The notes beneath the pieces were generated by a model. The model ran no database searches, was not told the origin of the DNA, and saw only the letters and a list, made by a program, of their open reading frames with translations. This document shows, piece after piece, positions 29,863 through 31,718 of a stretch of DNA of 31,718 nt. The stretch is taken from the NCBI GenBank assembly GCA_016215705.1, contig JACRIR010000067.1, positions 1 to 31,718 on the forward strand. Reading direction: 5' to 3'. Origin of the DNA: Candidatus Poribacteria bacterium. Lineage in GTDB: Bacteria; Abyssobacteria; SURF-5. Numbering within the stretch: the stretch's first letter is position 1; each line of letters starts with the position of its first letter. The position numbers and the translations under genes were made by a program.

Positions 29863-31718
29863 ATGAGGAACTTAGCGAAGGATTTTTTCAGCGGTCTCAG
29901 GACCCACCAACTGGCAATCTTCAAGCTTGTCGCCGTAGCGTTTGGAGTCATTGTTCTTGCCGGCATCGGGATATACGGCGCATCCTACAATTCGAAATCT
30001 TGTACTTCCTGCCACTACATCAAGCCATACTATAGACAATGGAAGACCTCGACGCATAAAGATGTTCGATGTACAAAATGTCATCCATACCCCCCTGCCC
30101 TCATAGCGTCCAACATATTATTGTATCTTACCAATACTTATGACCCGAGACCACGGGCAGAGGTGGAGGACAAGACCTGTCTCCAGAAGGGCTGCCACAC
30201 CGAGCGGTTGGTGAATGGCAAAGTTACTTTCAAGGAAAACATCCTCTTTGATCATAACGCGCACGTCGGCAAACTACTGCGCGGCAACCGCCTCCGCTGC
30301 ACCAGTTGCCACTCGCAGATCGTTCAGGGCGAGCACGTTGCGGTCACGGAAAAGGTCTGCTTCTTGTGCCATTTCAAGGGCGCCGACCGCGGTCAGGCCG
30401 TCACCGGCTGTCCATCCTGTCACGGGGTTCCCAAAAAAGTAGTGGAACATGAGGGATTCGTCTTCTCACACGAGTCATACATGCAGATCGGTGTGGCCTG
30501 CAACCAATGCCATCTGGATGTGGCCTCGGGCTCCGGCGACGTTCCGAGGGAACGGTGCTTCTCATGTCACGTTGAGCGGACGGAGCGGTACGAAGATTCG
30601 GTGTTCATCCACAATAACCACGTTACAAAACACGGGGTGGATTGCCTGGATTGCCATACGGAAATACAGCATGGCGAGATTCGCATGGTCAAGGCTCTTG
30701 AAGTCCAATGCGAGACTTGCCACGTCAAGTTACACACGCTTCAAAAACAGATGTATATGGGTGTAGGAGGGGAAGGCGTAAACGACACACCCAGCAGAAT
30801 GTTTGCGGCCCAGGTCAGTTGCGACGGCTGCCACACCCACATCATTCCTACCAGTGAAGCCGGCACTTTCGCCATAGGTGAGAAGAGCCTCGAAGCCGAG
30901 AGGAAGGCGTGTGTCGTTTGTCACGGAGCCGGTTATGACAAGATGCTTGACGACTGGAAAAGGGAAATAGATCATGCAGTCGAAGCGTTCAGGCCCAAAC
31001 TTGAACAGGCAAGGACCGCCATAAGACAACATCGCGGTAAAAAGACTGACATGAGCCAGGCCAATGCTCTCATAGACGACGCAAAACACAACTTCGACAT
31101 GGTCAGAACGGGTAAAGGTGTACACAACGTCGAGTATGCGGTCAAGCTTCTGAAGGCGGCGGCAGACCAGATCGATGTGGCCATGAAATATTTGGACGGC
31201 GATGCCAGGCCCATTGAGAGGGAACGGCTGCTGGGCACGCCGGACGGCTACTGCGCCATCCTTTGTCATACAAGGGTCGGACTGCCCGAGGAAGTTACCT
31301 TTGCGGAGATGAATCTCAAATTCCCGCATCAAACTCATGTGGACGGCGTCGGCGTTGAATGCACGACTTGCCACTCGCCGGAAAAACACAAGATGCGAAT
31401 CATCTCGCGCGACCAATGCATGAACTGCCACCACCAGCAACAGGACATCGAATGCCGAAGATGCCACGTGTCGCAGGATGTCGTTTACAAAGGCGTTGCG
31501 AAAGGGTATGGTCTGTCCAAAGATATTCCGGGCTCGATGAGTGGCGCCGTCGAATGTGCGAATTGCCATGACCCGGCCGCCGGCGGACCGCTCCTTCCCG
31601 CCATACAAAAAAAATGTGTCGAATGCCACGAGGCGGGCTACGACAATACGCTTATCAAGTGGGAGCAGGACTCTCAGAAACTGGTCGATGAATCTCTTGT
31701 CATGTTGGAGGAAGCGCG
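29863..31718 (+). CDS. NapC/NrfH-anchored giant multihaem cytochrome c, 3' end outside window
   Basis: 618 codons, open at the window edge. An in-frame stop nine bases before the ATG makes this the first possible start. A single N-terminal anchor (IFKLVAVAFGVIVLAGIGIY) followed directly by SKSCTSCHYIKPYYRQWKTS is the NapC/NirT/NrfH pattern, which accepts electrons from quinol in the membrane. In all, 16 CxxCH motifs plus one CX4CH (CLQKGCH, residue 106) and one CX3CH (CAILCH, residue 464) are seen so far, giving at least 18 possible haems. A coiled helical part (about 365-450) separates two haem-rich halves; CVVCHGAGYDKMLDDWKRE before it and CVECHEAGYDNTLIKWEQD at the end suggest an internal duplication, so at least one more helical part probably follows. 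Likely terminal electron carrier or reductase of the operon. Confidence 0.88.
   Translation, partial: MRNLAKDFFSGLRTHQLAIFKLVAVAFGVIVLAGIGIYGASYNSKSCTSCHYIKPYYRQWKTSTHKDVRCTKCHPYPPALIASNILLYLTNTYDPRPRAEVEDKTCLQKGCHTERLVNGKVTFKENILFDHNAHVGKLLRGNRLRCTSCHSQIVQGEHVAVTEKVCFLCHFKGADRGQAVTGCPSCHGVPKKVVEHEGFVFSHESYMQIGVACNQCHLDVASGSGDVPRERCFSCHVERTERYEDSVFIHNNHVTKHGVDCLDCHTEIQHGEIRMVKALEVQCETCHVKLHTLQKQMYMGVGGEGVNDTPSRMFAAQVSCDGCHTHIIPTSEAGTFAIGEKSLEAERKACVVCHGAGYDKMLDDWKREIDHAVEAFRPKLEQARTAIRQHRGKKTDMSQANALIDDAKHNFDMVRTGKGVHNVEYAVKLLKAAADQIDVAMKYLDGDARPIERERLLGTPDGYCAILCHTRVGLPEEVTFAEMNLKFPHQTHVDGVGVECTTCHSPEKHKMRIISRDQCMNCHHQQQDIECRRCHVSQDVVYKGVAKGYGLSKDIPGSMSGAVECANCHDPAAGGPLLPAIQKKCVECHEAGYDNTLIKWEQDSQKLVDESLVMLEEA

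Noticed and set aside
30730-31629. 299-codon minus-strand frame at the window end
   Set aside because: Opposite the giant cytochrome, whose haem motifs show that the plus strand is coding.

Overview
The window reads as a chromosomal segment of an anaerobic or facultatively respiring, diderm, motile bacterium from a poorly sampled lineage. The evidence is large membrane-linked multihaem cytochromes, a heterodisulfide-reductase-like quinone module, PAS/receiver signalling proteins resembling those of Desulfobacterota, a flagellin, and many dispersed intergenic mini-repeats of the kind seen in candidate-phylum genomes. No rRNA or tRNA is present, so the phylum cannot be fixed. No phage, insertion sequence, CRISPR array or tRNA was found.

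Layout. (1) 1-3306, minus strand: a ruined type I restriction-modification locus, with an hsdM C-terminal fragment, an unrecognised fragment, a stray hsdR N-terminal fragment, an intact-looking four-helix-bundle gene and an hsdR gene with a large internal deletion. (2) 3307-5141: repeat-rich DNA around a NarL-type regulator with an atypical receiver (Glu at the phospho-acceptor site). (3) 5142-7259: an exported PRC-barrel protein with a strong terminator, facing a secreted HExxH protein. (4) 7617-13962, minus strand: a redox/signalling cluster headed by an Rrf2 regulator with a good promoter and a palindrome over its start site. It continues with a macro-domain protein, a five-helix cytochrome b subunit, an HdrD/DsrK-like Fe-S protein fused to a receiver, a double-PAS histidine kinase with Cys motifs, and a lone receiver. 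(5) 14104-20481: a GH3 glycosidase divergent from a CoA-binding protein, then an operon of Tm-1-like protein, PEP-hydrolase-family protein and Fe-S old-yellow-enzyme. (6) 20818-25082: an HDOD protein, a papain-like peptidase convergent with a solitary flagellin, and a MEMO-family protein. (7) 25261-31718, plus strand: a multihaem respiratory operon with an 11-haem cytochrome, a cytochrome b, a 9-haem cytochrome, a second cytochrome b, and a NapC/NrfH-anchored giant cytochrome with at least 18 haem motifs that runs off the end.

Two systems deserve attention. Region 4 joins electron-transfer enzymes to two-component signalling in one transcription unit, including a physical fusion of a DsrK/HdrD-like subunit to a receiver domain. 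This suggests a quinone-linked redox complex whose activity or location is set by phosphorylation. Region 7 looks like a duplicated quinol-to-multihaem wire ending in a very large cytochrome, plausibly for export of electrons or reduction of an unidentified acceptor. Both functional readings are inference; the domain assignments are from direct reading of the translations.
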